Source: Takakia lepidozioides (taxonomy: Eukaryota > Streptophyta > Takakiopsida > Takakiales > Takakiaceae). Taken from it: a stretch of DNA of 64,000 bases. The position numbers and the translations under genes are program-made. The DNA lies in NCBI GenBank assembly GCA_030704615.1, contig CM060734.1:49740042-49804041 (forward strand), given 5' to 3'. The notes beneath the pieces were generated by a model. The model made no database searches, had not been told where the DNA came from, and saw only the letters and a program-made list of their open reading frames with translations. Positions 40,912 to 49,763 of this stretch are shown piece after piece (the stretch's first letter is position 1; the number at the start of each line of letters is the position of its first letter).

Positions 40912-41199
40912 GATTTTTCATCCAGGGTGGATGAAAAATCACATTTTACCAAGAGAGGCACTTTGTCAATTGATGACATCCCATAGAAATGTATCTTTTA
41001 GGGTTATGGTATAGTCTTAGGTTTAATAACTGCCATCATTTATGATGGTAGTTTTATTATTCTCTTGGATTTTATAAAAGGTAACCATTATTTATGTAGA
41101 TCATCCAGTTTAGATGAAAGAAATAGATGGTAAATCCAGCTTTCTGTACATTAAGTTTCATCACCCTATAATAAAATCATCCAGATTTGGATGAAAAAG
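40912..41199. repeat. CATCC..GGATG palindrome cluster in arm A2
   Basis: ATTTTTCATCCAGGGTGGAT followed by GAAAAAT is an almost perfect palindrome at 40912-40939. Weaker copies are TCATCCAGTTTAGATGAAAG (41101) and ATCATCCAGATTTGGATGAA (41177). They lie on the outer side of the small ORF. Confidence 0.8.
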
Positions 41200-41309
41200 G
41201 CTGGGATGAAAAACTAAATAACCTCAAAAAGTTAAGGCCAGATGAAATCCAAAGATTTATAGAGGGAGAGGAGAGAGGGACAGAGAGAGGGAGTGAGGGG
41301 GAGAGATCA

Positions 41310-41428
41310 GGAAACAAAAAGAAAAAGAGGAAGGTGGGGGGGGGGGGGGGGGAGTGACTAAGTAGCAACTGCTCAGTCACTCTGACCCCCCCCCCCCCCC
41401 CACCTTTTTGTTTTTTCTTTGTTGCCCC
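41310..41428. repeat. Junction palindrome 3
   Basis: AAGGTGGGGG and a long G run, then AGTGACTAAGTAGC, CTGCTCAGTCACT and a C run with TTTTTCTTTGTTGCCCC. It separates outward-facing arms A2 and B-left. Confidence 0.8.
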
Positions 41429-43299
41429 GCGACGTCTTGTCTCTTCTCATAGGCGGGAGAACCCGCTGTGATGGCATCGTCCCTTTCCCTCCTCTGGCCT
41501 TTATGTTTCGCAGTAGCGTTTTGGTGGGGAAGTATATCGCTCTCTCTCCCTTCTTAAACCTAACATTTGTATGCTTCGCTTCTCCTTAGTTGTGCTGGAG
41601 GTGGCATATTGGTGGCGATGGCGCAGTGTTACCTTCCCCAATCGCTCAAGGTGCTTTTGGTGATTAGGGTTCCTTTTACTTCATATCTTTCTCTCTTGTT
41701 TTTGGGGTTCTTAGTTGACATCGATAACAAGTGTAAGGGTCTCTGATTCACCTGGGGTTCCACAATCCTCACTAACCCATTGGTTTTTGTGGGGGCTTGT
41801 GATGGGACCAGGTGAGGATCCCTACTTGCTTTGAATTCTCTTGAGCTTGCAGATAAGGATGTGAGCAAAAGAAACATACTGTTGCTGCCTATAGCCCCGA
41901 TTTCGGCCCGCTTGCTCCCAATTTGACATGATGATGCTTGCTTTTGACTTATGTTTTGATGCTGCTGATGGAGCATCTCGGCCTGGCAGCCTTGTCTCGT
42001 GCAGCACAACATGTGAATCCTACCCTGTCTTGAATCTTTGACAGCTTTGCCTGTGGATTTTTAGACTAGGTCTTTTTTTGGCCTTAAAAGAGGATTGATG
42101 ATGTAAGGGTAAAGACATGAGTGGCTGTTAGGCTCTAAGAATGAGGAGGTCTGGTTTTTGTAAAAGAAGACAGCCTGATAAGGCAATGACAAGCCGTTTT
42201 CAGACCTGGATTTGTTGTGGAATGGAGCATAATGAGGTGCTATTTGCAAAACATGGCATTAGCCTCATGTGAAACAGTGATGGTAAGCTCTAAAGGACTC
42301 TGACCAGTGATTAGTTACTTTATTTTGCCATATGAACAGCCACCTGCATTGTATGATTTATCTTGGCCAAGTGGGCTTGGTCTTGGGCACTCAAATTGTA
42401 TGTGTGTCCTTAGCTGGATGCTGTGACAGGGCAGGCCTTTCTTCCATGCCAAAATGCCTTACATGATGCATATCTTGGGGCAACTGTACATGATGTAGAA
42501 TGAAGTCGCAGTCAGTCTTATCATGCCCAAAGTGATCACTTGGTTGCATGTTTGGAGTCTGATTTACTGCAGGCTGGGCCAGCAAGTGTCCTGTGTACAC
42601 AGGTCCTGAATTTGTACGATGACAGGCTGTTCTTACCTACCCAGAAGGCCTTGCACGATGCATGCTTTGGGGTGCTTACATTTGGCCAAATGTGAAGCTG
42701 CAATATGGCTTGCCATGCCCAAGAAGTTTACTTGGTGGCATAACTGAAGTGTAATTAATTACAGGCTGGTCCTTCCAGTTGCTTGTGTGAACGTTCCCTG
42801 AAGGTGTTGTAGGGCAGGCTGTTCTTACCTACCTTGCATAATGCTTGTCTTGGATCACCTCAAGGTACTTGTGTATACATATCTTGGATCTGTAATGTGG
42901 CAAGAAGTTGCAGGCTGGTCCTTCAAGGTGCTTGTATGAACATACCTTGAATCTGTAGCAGGGCAGGCTGTTCTTACCTACCCAAGGAGCCTTGCATGGT
43001 GCATGTCTTGGGTTACTTACAAGAATTTGAACATGCTGCAACAATCTGATTTTTCAGTACACAAGATGCTTGCTTATATGCTTGTCTTGTTGTCATGATC
43101 TGTACATAAACAAACCCCACCCTCCCACCCTGTTTTATCATGAATGATTAGGGTGAAATCAACTGGGAAGTCATGACAAGAATGGAAGTGTTAGATGGTG
43201 CCATGTTTATGGGCTGTTTATGTCTTTAATTGACAATGACCCTAGTGGGCCTTGTCCATGTCTTGACATGACATGAGTATCTTCCCTCTCCCTCTCTCT
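41429..43299 (+). repeat. Foldback arm B-left
   Basis: Aligns with A-left from about 35600 onward but lacks the CATCC palindrome region. The shared exon-like segment near 41715-41813 again ends at ACCAG/GTGAGG but contains a TGA. Toward the centre it has the CAATGACCCTAGTGGGCCTT block. A LINE is inserted at its inner end. Confidence 0.65.
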
Positions 43300-43316
43300 T
43301 TTTAACTTTTTCTGCA
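43300..43316 (+). repeat. LINE target-site duplication, left copy
   Basis: TTTTAACTTTTTCTGCA, repeated exactly at 44040-44056. Confidence 0.88.
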
Positions 43317-44039
43317 GAGGGGTCAACTCTAAGGTTAAGAAAACCATGCTTTGTCGCATTATTAGACCTACCTTGGAGTACGGATTTGCAGTATGGGTTG
43401 ATAAATCTGACTTAGAGGCTGTAGTGTCCAAAGCCATGTCTGTTGCCATGAGATTGTCTGGATGAAAATGAAGTTAGGCAGAAAACTTCCCTGAACTTGT
43501 TTCCAGTCAGTGACATGGGGGAGGACATCTTGGATGACCTCAAGGGTCTACCCACTCTCGGCACTAGACTGAAATTTAAACTCGGGGCAATAAGCCTACC
43601 TTTGAACAGCAAACAGAAGCAGAGAGGAAAGGGAGAGTGCAATTGCCCGTTGTGTGGGCAATCTGAAGACAGTACTCATTTTCTGATACACTGTCCGGGG
43701 TTCTCTCACCAAAGAGACGCTCTCTTCAAATCTATCAAGGGATTTGTGCCTGTACCTCTGTTTACCAACTTTGAAAGTCTCAAGGTTGAGCCAAAAGCTA
43801 GCCCAGGCCCTCCCGAGGCCTAGTTATTGGGCAAATCACACACAGCAATTTGATGCTTGTGTGAAGGGATTTCTAGAGGATATGTGGAAAACCCAGATTA
43901 ATTCTATATATGAAGATAAGTCTTACTACCAACGTCAGCCCCTGACAGAGGCAGGTTCTGTCCCTTTTGTTTCCGCTCAAACTGGGCGCGGGGTCAATGG
44001 CCACAAGGCTACGGCAAACAACGTCTTATGAGTATAATC
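43317..44039 (+). mobile_element. 5'-truncated LINE with 17-bp target-site duplication
   Basis: A 723-bp insert between exact 17-bp direct repeats, inside the foldback centre. It starts within ORF2 at a KKTMLCRIIRPTLEYGFAVW block, which resembles the end of a reverse transcriptase domain. After a frameshift it carries CPLCGQSEDSTHFLIHCPGF, a zinc-finger-like ORF2 terminus, then a region ending near TGATANNVL-like sequence at 44030. It ends without a poly(A) tail. 5' truncation and long target duplications are typical of target-primed reverse transcription. It is the best reference copy for the LINE fragments elsewhere in the window. Confidence 0.88.
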
Positions 44040-44056
44040 TTTTAACTTTTTCTGCA
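44040..44056 (+). repeat. LINE target-site duplication, right copy
   Basis: Exact repeat of 43300-43316. Confidence 0.88.
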
Positions 44057-45816
44057 CCCTCTCTCCCTTGTGGTTTGTTTACTTTTGTGAATAGCAAAAA
44101 AAAGAGGGAGGGAGAGAGAGAGAAGATATACATGTCATGTCAAGACATGGACAAGACCGCTAAGGTCATTGTCATTGAAAGACAAAACAGCCCTTTACAG
44201 GGCACCATCTAACATTCCCTTTCATGTTTACAATCTCATTTGAATACCCCATTACATTTCAGGGTCTCTGAAAAAACAGGGTGGGAGGGTGGGATTCCAG
44301 GTCAATCATATCATGAAAGCACCATAGTTTGCACCATCATTTCAAAAACTCATTTCAAACTCATTTCAAAAACCAGATTGCAGGTTTGGGGATATTTCCC
44401 AGAATCAAGCTCATAGCACTTCAAGTTGAAACAGCCAGCCATTCATGCCTTAAGTATTTGCAAGTAGACACAACACCTTAGCAAAACAAGTTGTGAAAAC
44501 CAGATTGTAGGTCTTGGGACAGTCCCCAAGACTCATGCTCAAAAACAATTCAAGTTGAGTTTGAAACAGTCAAACAAATATGCCTTAGCATTTGCTGGTT
44601 TACATCATGTTTCCTCTTGCCCTATTGGCATGGTTCAAGACATGGTATATATCATGAGGCTGCATGCCAACATCCAGGTTTTGAACAAGTCTTCTCCCTA
44701 GAGGCTATTGCTGGCCTGAAGGTGACGTTTCAGTGTCGTGTCACAAGCAGGAATCATAAAACAGAAGCAAGGCAAATTATCCCAAATTTGCCTGCTATCA
44801 GCCCTCAAATTCAGACTGCTATGAGAGCCTTAATGAGTGTGTGTGTTCCCTAAACAAGGCGTACCTGATTGACACAACAGAGTCAAGTTGAGAGGTTTCA
44901 TTCCAAAGCTAGTTTGGTGATGTATCAATGCCAAACCACAAGCAGTAAACATGAAACCTATGCAAGGTTGAGTGTTCCAAAACAGATCTAGGTCTTGAGT
45001 GGTATTCTAGAACCTCCAAAGATTTGAGTTAACAAAGAAACTCAGAAGAACCCTGCCTGCAGCCAGACCTTTAAATTGAGAGTCTTTAAGCCAAGGCAAA
45101 CAAAATCCAGGTCTTGAGCATTTCACTTCCCTAAGAAACAGTACTGGTTTGAAGTTGATGTTTCAGAACCAAGATACAAGCAAGATTCTTAAAAAGGAAG
45201 AAGAAACAACAGGGTTGAGCCCCCTTAAGCAGGTATAGGCCTGGAATGGTATTTTAAGGCATCATAAAATAGCTCTGCCAAGGTGAAAGAGCAGCTCAGA
45301 AACCCCTGTTTGTTATCAAGCCATGAAACCAAAATGATATGAGGGCCTTGAAGTATGTGTGTTATCTATCAAAGCCTATCATTTTGATCCATCAAAGTCA
45401 TACCAAGAAGTTTCATTTCAGAGCCAAGTATCAAAGCAGTCAGAGTAATAACTGCTATTTTGTACCCTTGTACCCTTCATAGCTTAACTCCTACACATGC
45501 AAATGTGGTTGTAAAAAACCATAAACAGGGGTAAGGAGAGAAGCAGATCCTCATTGGAGCCATCTTGGAGCAGGTCTGAAGCGGCTTAGTGGCACTTTTA
45601 AACAGCAAATGGCATCAGCAGCTTAGGTAGCAGCAGTATCCACATTTGCAAGAATAGGAACTGCAAGCTTCAAGAAATCAAGACAAGTGAAGACCCTCAC
45701 CTGTGCCCGTCCCAAAACCACCACATAGCGATGTGTGTTAGTGAGGATGCAGCAGGTGAGTGGCAGGTCTTCACAGTTGCTATCCATGTCAGTGTTGAAT
45801 TTTAAGCATGTACAGA

Positions 45817-46173
45817 TCACAATTCAAGCAAGGGTAAACTCAAAAAACCTTGAGTGTTTGTGGTATGCCCTGCGCCATGGCGTCCAACAGATCGTCTCCA
45901 ACAGAACGCAATCAAAGTAGAAGCGTTCACAGATAGAGAATGGTTCATACAAAAAGAGCAACATGTAATCTGTAGATAAATATGGATAGAGTACTTCCCA
46001 ACGAGGAGTAAAAGCGCCACTGCAAAATAAATAACCATGAGTTTCTGAGCAAAACGATCATTGCTTTGTCGTCTGCCAGAGAGGAATCTGCCTAATCGCC
46101 AATGCGCATCCCAAGAGCCAGCCATCACGAGTACCATGTAGCAGCAGGGGAGCAGGTTTATGCGGCGCATCAT
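45817..46173 (-). CDS. Small ORF with signal-peptide-like start, arm B-right
   Basis: About 118 residues from the ATG at 46173. The first 73 or so residues match the A2 copy with several amino-acid changes and keep the hydrophobic start and the AVALLLLVGKYSIHIYL segment. Downstream frames differ because of a one-base indel. Exon-like sequence with a conserved donor follows on the same strand toward 45712. Expression is not shown; function unknown. Confidence 0.35.
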   Translation of the reverse strand: MMRRINLLPCCYMVLVMAGSWDAHWRLGRFLSGRRQSNDRFAQKLMVIYFAVALLLLVGKYSIHIYLQITCCSFCMNHSLSVNASTLIAFCWRRSVGRHGAGHTTNTQGFLSLPLLEL

Positions 46174-46240
46174 CAAGGTTCACTGAAGCACGAGTTCAGT
46201 GCTGTGAAATGTGTCGGCGTGCTTAGGGCATAACTTCCCG

Positions 46241-46526
46241 ATTTCTCATCCAGGGTGGATGAAAAATCACATTTTATCAAGAGAAGCACTTTGTCAATGG
46301 ATGACATCCAATAAAAAGGTATCTTTTAGGGTTATGGTATAGGCTTAGGTTTAATAACTGCCATCATTTATGATGGTAGTTTTATTATCTCTTGGATTTT
46401 AAAATAGGTAACCATTATTCATGTAGTTCATCCAGTTTAGATGAAAGAAATAGATGGTAAACCAAGCTTTATGTACATTAAGTTTCATCATCCTATAATA
46501 ATATCATCCAGATTTGGATGAAAAAG
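46241..46526. repeat. CATCC..GGATG palindrome cluster in arm B-right
   Basis: Same three palindromes as in arm A2: ATTTCTCATCCAGGGTGGAT (46241), TTCATCCAGTTTAGATGAAA (46426) and ATCATCCAGATTTGGATGAA (about 46503). Confidence 0.8.
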
Positions 46527-46634
46527 GTTGGGATGAAAAACTAAATAACCTCAAAAGGTTAAGGCCAGATGAAATCCAAAGAGTTATAGAGGGAGAGGGA
46601 GAGGGAGAGAGAGGGAGAGAGAGAGGGAGAGATC

Positions 46635-46752
46635 AGGAAACCAAAAAAAAAAAATGGGGGGGGGGGGAGGGGAGTGACTGAGCCCGTGCTGCTCAGCAGC
46701 TGGTGGTGGTGCTCAGTCACTTCCCCCCCCCCCACTTTCTCTTTGTTGCCCC
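46635..46752. repeat. Junction palindrome 4, right edge of the block
   Basis: A G run with GGAGTGACTGAGC, an expanded centre with TGCTGCTCAGCAGCTGG, then GCTCAGTCACTT, a C run and CTTTCTCTTTGTTGCCCC. CACTA sequence resumes after about 46760. Confidence 0.78.
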
Positions 46753-46872
46753 CTCTCGAGACCCCGAGCACTTGCTGCTTTCAGCCCCCGACATGCATGG
46801 TTTTTTTTGTTTTTGATCTGGAATGTTCCTAATGAGGCCAACTTGTGGGTTTGCATGACAGGTGCCAGCTTA

Positions 46873-48483
46873 TGGGGAAAGAGAAGAAGTCCCCCGCCCC
46901 AAAGAAAGGGGTGGACAATCCATTTGCTCTACCGGCACGTGTGACGCACCAGGGCGTCTCACGGCTAACCAGCCCTGTCGACAGCCGCAGCCGGAGGGCT
47001 CGTCTGCCCCCGAGGCCAGTTCCCCCCTCTTGTCCACATCTTGGATGCGCCAGAGGCCGGCTCAGCCAGCTCTCCTATTCGGGAGGTTGTTGCTGAGCCG
47101 GATGCTCAGTTGAGCACACCCCCGGCCATCAAGACGGGTGAAATGTACCTTGGCAAGCACATCACCCGTTCGGGGGCCCGATATGGGCACCTTTTGGATG
47201 TCACCCCCATAGCGACCCCTTCCTCCGCAGCAAAGGCTGCACTTGCCAAGGCCCAACGTCAGGTTCAAGGGCCTTTGAAAGCCTCCATTGCCAGCCCATT
47301 GTTGTCGATGAGGGAGGAGGAGACGAGGAGGGCCAATGAAGTGGCCAAGATAACGAAGTGCCTCGAAGAAGTCAAGCCGGGTGAGGGCTTCTACCCTGAT
47401 ACGCATTTGGGGGCCGGGGGAGAGGAGGAGGTATGGGCCGGTTCGGAGCAGCCTAGCCGATCAGCGACACCGCCCCCTGAGCCTGAGTGGTCAGCAAAGA
47501 AGGGCCTGGACTACGGGGCGCCGCCGCCAGCTATGCTCCACATCTGGAATCTACTTCCAGTGGCGCTCCGGGAGGGGATAGAGCGGGCACATCCGGCAAC
47601 GGGGACTCCTCCCACATCGGGTGACACCAGGGGCGAGTCGGACAAGCTTGCAAAGGTACAACTGTCGCACCTTGTTCCATGATTTATCCTTTCCTTTGCA
47701 TGCATGATTTTCTTTGTTGTTTGTTTCTTTTTTTGAATTTGGAGGGGTTATTTGTCTTCAGGAGGCAGCAACATGGCTGGCCTCATTGGTGCAATCCAAT
47801 GGGGTTGCCAATGAGGGAGAGCACGTGGTGTTAATGAAGGACCCGAACACCAAAGGTAAGAAGAAGAGGCCTCGATCTCCCGAGATCCCTTTTACCATCA
47901 ATGAAGGGGCTGCCGAGGAGAGAGAGAGAAGGGAGAAGGAGAAGGAGAGAGAGGAAGTAGCGGGGAAGGGGAAGGAGATGGTCGTGGAGAAGGGGAAGGA
48001 AAAGAAGAAGAAGAAAAAGAAGTCCCATGGAGAGGAAGGGGTGAGTGTGCATGCGGGGGAGGGCAGTGGGGTAACAAAGGAGCAGGGGAATGAGGCTACA
48101 AAAAAGGGAGAGGGTGGGATGGCCTTGGCGATACAGGACGTGGAGTTGGCAAAGATCGTGGTGCCACCAGTGGAGGTGAATCGCCATGGTGACCCCTGCG
48201 GTGCATTCTGGGAGGCTATGAAGAAGCCAGCCTTCGAACTGCATTGAGGTGGTTCCCTTTGCACATCAAGTGGGTTGATCAGCACTTTGGCGCGAAGCAG
48301 GCGTATGCCCGTGAGTTAGACCGCCGGTTTCCGGGCAATTGGAGTGACACAAGGGTGATGGAGATGGTGGGGCAAAACTTGAAGGACAGGAGGTACCGTG
48401 CCAGACAGATCATTCGGAGGGCAATGGAAAAGGGGGCCATACCCAAACCACCTTATGGAATTACACAGGTTGGCAAATCCTGA
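46873..48483 (+). pseudogene. CACTA second gene, Transposase_24-like
   Basis: Starts with a lysine-rich MGKEKKSPAPKKGVDNPFAL segment, changes frame near 47030, and continues with a GEMYLGKHITRSGARYGHLL segment to a donor at about 47656. After a TTGTCTTCAG acceptor (47752-47761) comes a lysine/glutamate-rich, probably disordered part. After another frame change near 48240 it ends in WFPLHIKWVDQHFGAK, FPGNWSD and LKDRRYRARQIIRR. That C-terminal pattern resembles the Transposase_24 / TNPA-like protein of plant CACTA elements, a DNA-binding accessory to Tnp2. Position after Tnp2 and before the right terminus fits. The frameshifts make it inactive. Confidence 0.6.
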
Positions 48484-49036
48484 ATCATGTCACCTTCCAT
48501 TTGTCGCATGTGCATTAATGAGGTGGATTCGATGCAACGTATGCCGCCACCCTGCCTGCGCCACATTTTTTTTTTAAAATTAAATTTAAAACAAAAAAGC
48601 GATGCCGGCGCGTCGCAACAACCCACGCTCGGGCGTGGCAGAGACCGACTCCTGCTGTTTTTGTGCCACGCCCAATAGTCGCTTGGCGTACCACCCGGCT
48701 GACTCCCGGGCAAGTTAGAAAAAAAAAAAAAAAAAAAAAAAAATGCGACGTCGCGCCGGCGCCCCTACCAACGCCGTTGGCTGGAGGGCCGCGACGGCGC
48801 GATGTCGCTCGAAGAGGCTCCTGCCATCGGCGCGGACGGCCTGAAAAACCGACGTCTGACAGTCGCGGGAGTTGGGGCGGGGGCTCGCGACCCCCATACG
48901 TCGCATTTTTGCGACGTCATTTTGGCGATGCCCTTGTGACTGCAGGGCGACGGCCGGGTGTCGCAAATTCTGCGCCTCCCGCATGCTCGGAAAGGGCGTT
49001 TTCCCGACGCTGCGGCGTGGCGTGGGCGTCGCAAAG
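48484..49036 (+). repeat. Right subterminal GTCGC/GCGAC region of the CACTA element
   Basis: GC-rich, with many GCGACG/CGTCGC strings in both orientations (near 48613, 48745, 48800, 48889, 48902, 48912, 48948, 48959 and 49027) and a 24-base A run near 48720. It mirrors the left subterminal region. Confidence 0.65.
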
Positions 49037-49056
49037 GCCCCCTTTTTCCTGTAGTG
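49037..49056 (-). repeat. Right terminal inverted repeat of the CACTA element
   Basis: GCCCCCTTTTTCCTGTAGTG, the inverted form of CACTACAGGAAAAAGGGGGC. Confidence 0.8.
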
Positions 49057-49763
49057 ATTCGACATGATGGGGTATTTTGTAATGTGTCTTGTTTGGTAAT
49101 GAGGTGCTTGTCCAGCTCTTATTTTCCCAATCTATTTATGTTCTCCACCTGTAACAGTTCCGCAAATGTGCAGCAAAAATACTTGAAACATCATATGATC
49201 ATGAAAACGTGATGTTGCGGAGAACGCTTCCAAAAATTTTCATGGTCATTTGGTTTTTCAAGGATTTTCTAGGCACACTATTGGAACTGTTCCTAGTGGA
49301 GAACATGAACAGATTGGACTAATTTGACTTGGAGGAGCACCGCATTCCGAAGCAGGTGACACTACTGAAAAAGCTTCAAATTACAAGGCACAACAAGATG
49401 GACGGAGATGAATTGGCAATCGAATCATCATTTGGAGTATAGTATAATTGACATGATAGTTGTGACTATTGTTTTATCTCAAAAATTAATATCAAATATC
49501 GAATGAAATGTCTAACTTTGGCCCTGATAATTTTCGTAGGAATTTATGCAAGCATGTCAACTCATACTGGAGATGAGTAGCGTGAAGGAGGCCATGGTTC
49601 TGGTTCTCTGTGACGAAGACGTATAGAACCTGTGGGAGGAGGTGTTCAAATAGTGGGAACAAGGAAAGCTTATTGATATTTTTCGGGATCCAGTGCAAGG
49701 GTGAACAGCTACCGCTGAATAAAACTGCTATCGCGAAACTGCAAGGACTTAAATAGCAGGCAG
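49057..49763. other. Host-like sequence right of the CACTA element, unassigned
   Basis: No protein family recognised. Short potential exons exist but none is supported. A CACTACTGAAAAAGC string at 49369 resembles a CACTA end, but has no partner. Confidence 0.35.

Larger units (their letters stand above)
39536..41340 (-). repeat. Foldback arm A2
   Basis: Nearly identical to arm B-right (44100-46660), except that about 750 bp present there at roughly 44390-45150 is missing; the join occurs near 39810 in CAGGTTTGGTTTGAAG. It contains the signal-peptide-like ORF at 40492-40845 and palindromes at 40912-41199. It follows A1 head to tail, so one extra arm has been added to unit A. Confidence 0.7.
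44057..46634 (-). repeat. Foldback arm B-right
   Basis: Inverted partner of B-left, with the shared CAATGACCTTAGCGGTCTTG block (inverted) near 44150 and the GGGAGGGTGGGATTCCAGG block near 44283. It is the longest arm and includes a segment absent from A2. On the minus strand an exon-like stretch at 45712-45810 reads TDMDSNCEDLPLTCCILTN and ends at GCACAG/GTGAGG, matching the left-arm exon in position. Palindromes lie at 46241-46526. Confidence 0.68.
33680..46752. mobile_element. Composite block of foldback / long inverted repeat elements
   Basis: The block is bounded and subdivided by four related palindromes (33680-33735, 34377-34484, 41310-41428, 46635-46752), each with a G run, AGTGACTGAG, a short centre, CTCAGTCACT and a C run. 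Between the second and fourth lie five arms of about 2 kb in orientations +, -, -, +, -. Each pair meets in a purine/pyrimidine-rich centre (near 37260-37310 and 43290-44100). No transposase was recognised inside. The block interrupts the CACTA element between its two genes. It may be two foldback elements plus a recombination-derived extra arm, or an inverted-repeat gene cluster; no clean target duplication was found at the outer edges. Confidence 0.6.
13757..49056 (+). mobile_element. Large nested CACTA (En/Spm) DNA transposon, degenerate
   Basis: The right end is CCCCCTTTTTCCTGTAGTG, whose reverse complement CACTACAGGAAAAAGGGGG is a typical CACTA terminus. The best left end is CACTTAGGGAAAAAAAAAGG at 13757. 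Both ends carry GTCGC/GCGAC-rich subterminal sequence. Inside, on the + strand, lie Tnp2 transposase exons (14506-17797 and 31377-33690) and a second Transposase_24-like gene (46873-48483), the usual two-gene plan. A gypsy element and a foldback block account for most of the 35 kb, leaving roughly 9 kb of CACTA sequence. Several frameshifts make it non-autonomous now. The flanking triplets (AAG left, ATT right) do not match, so the left end is less certain than the right. Confidence 0.7.

Noticed and set aside
47758-48285. Minus-strand ORF opposite the lysine-rich CACTA gene segment
   Set aside because: It mirrors an A/G-rich coding stretch; splice sites and the Transposase_24-like end support the + strand.
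49369-49383. CACTACTGAAAAAGC as a second CACTA terminus
   Set aside because: No inverted partner, subterminal repeats or target duplication was found beside it.
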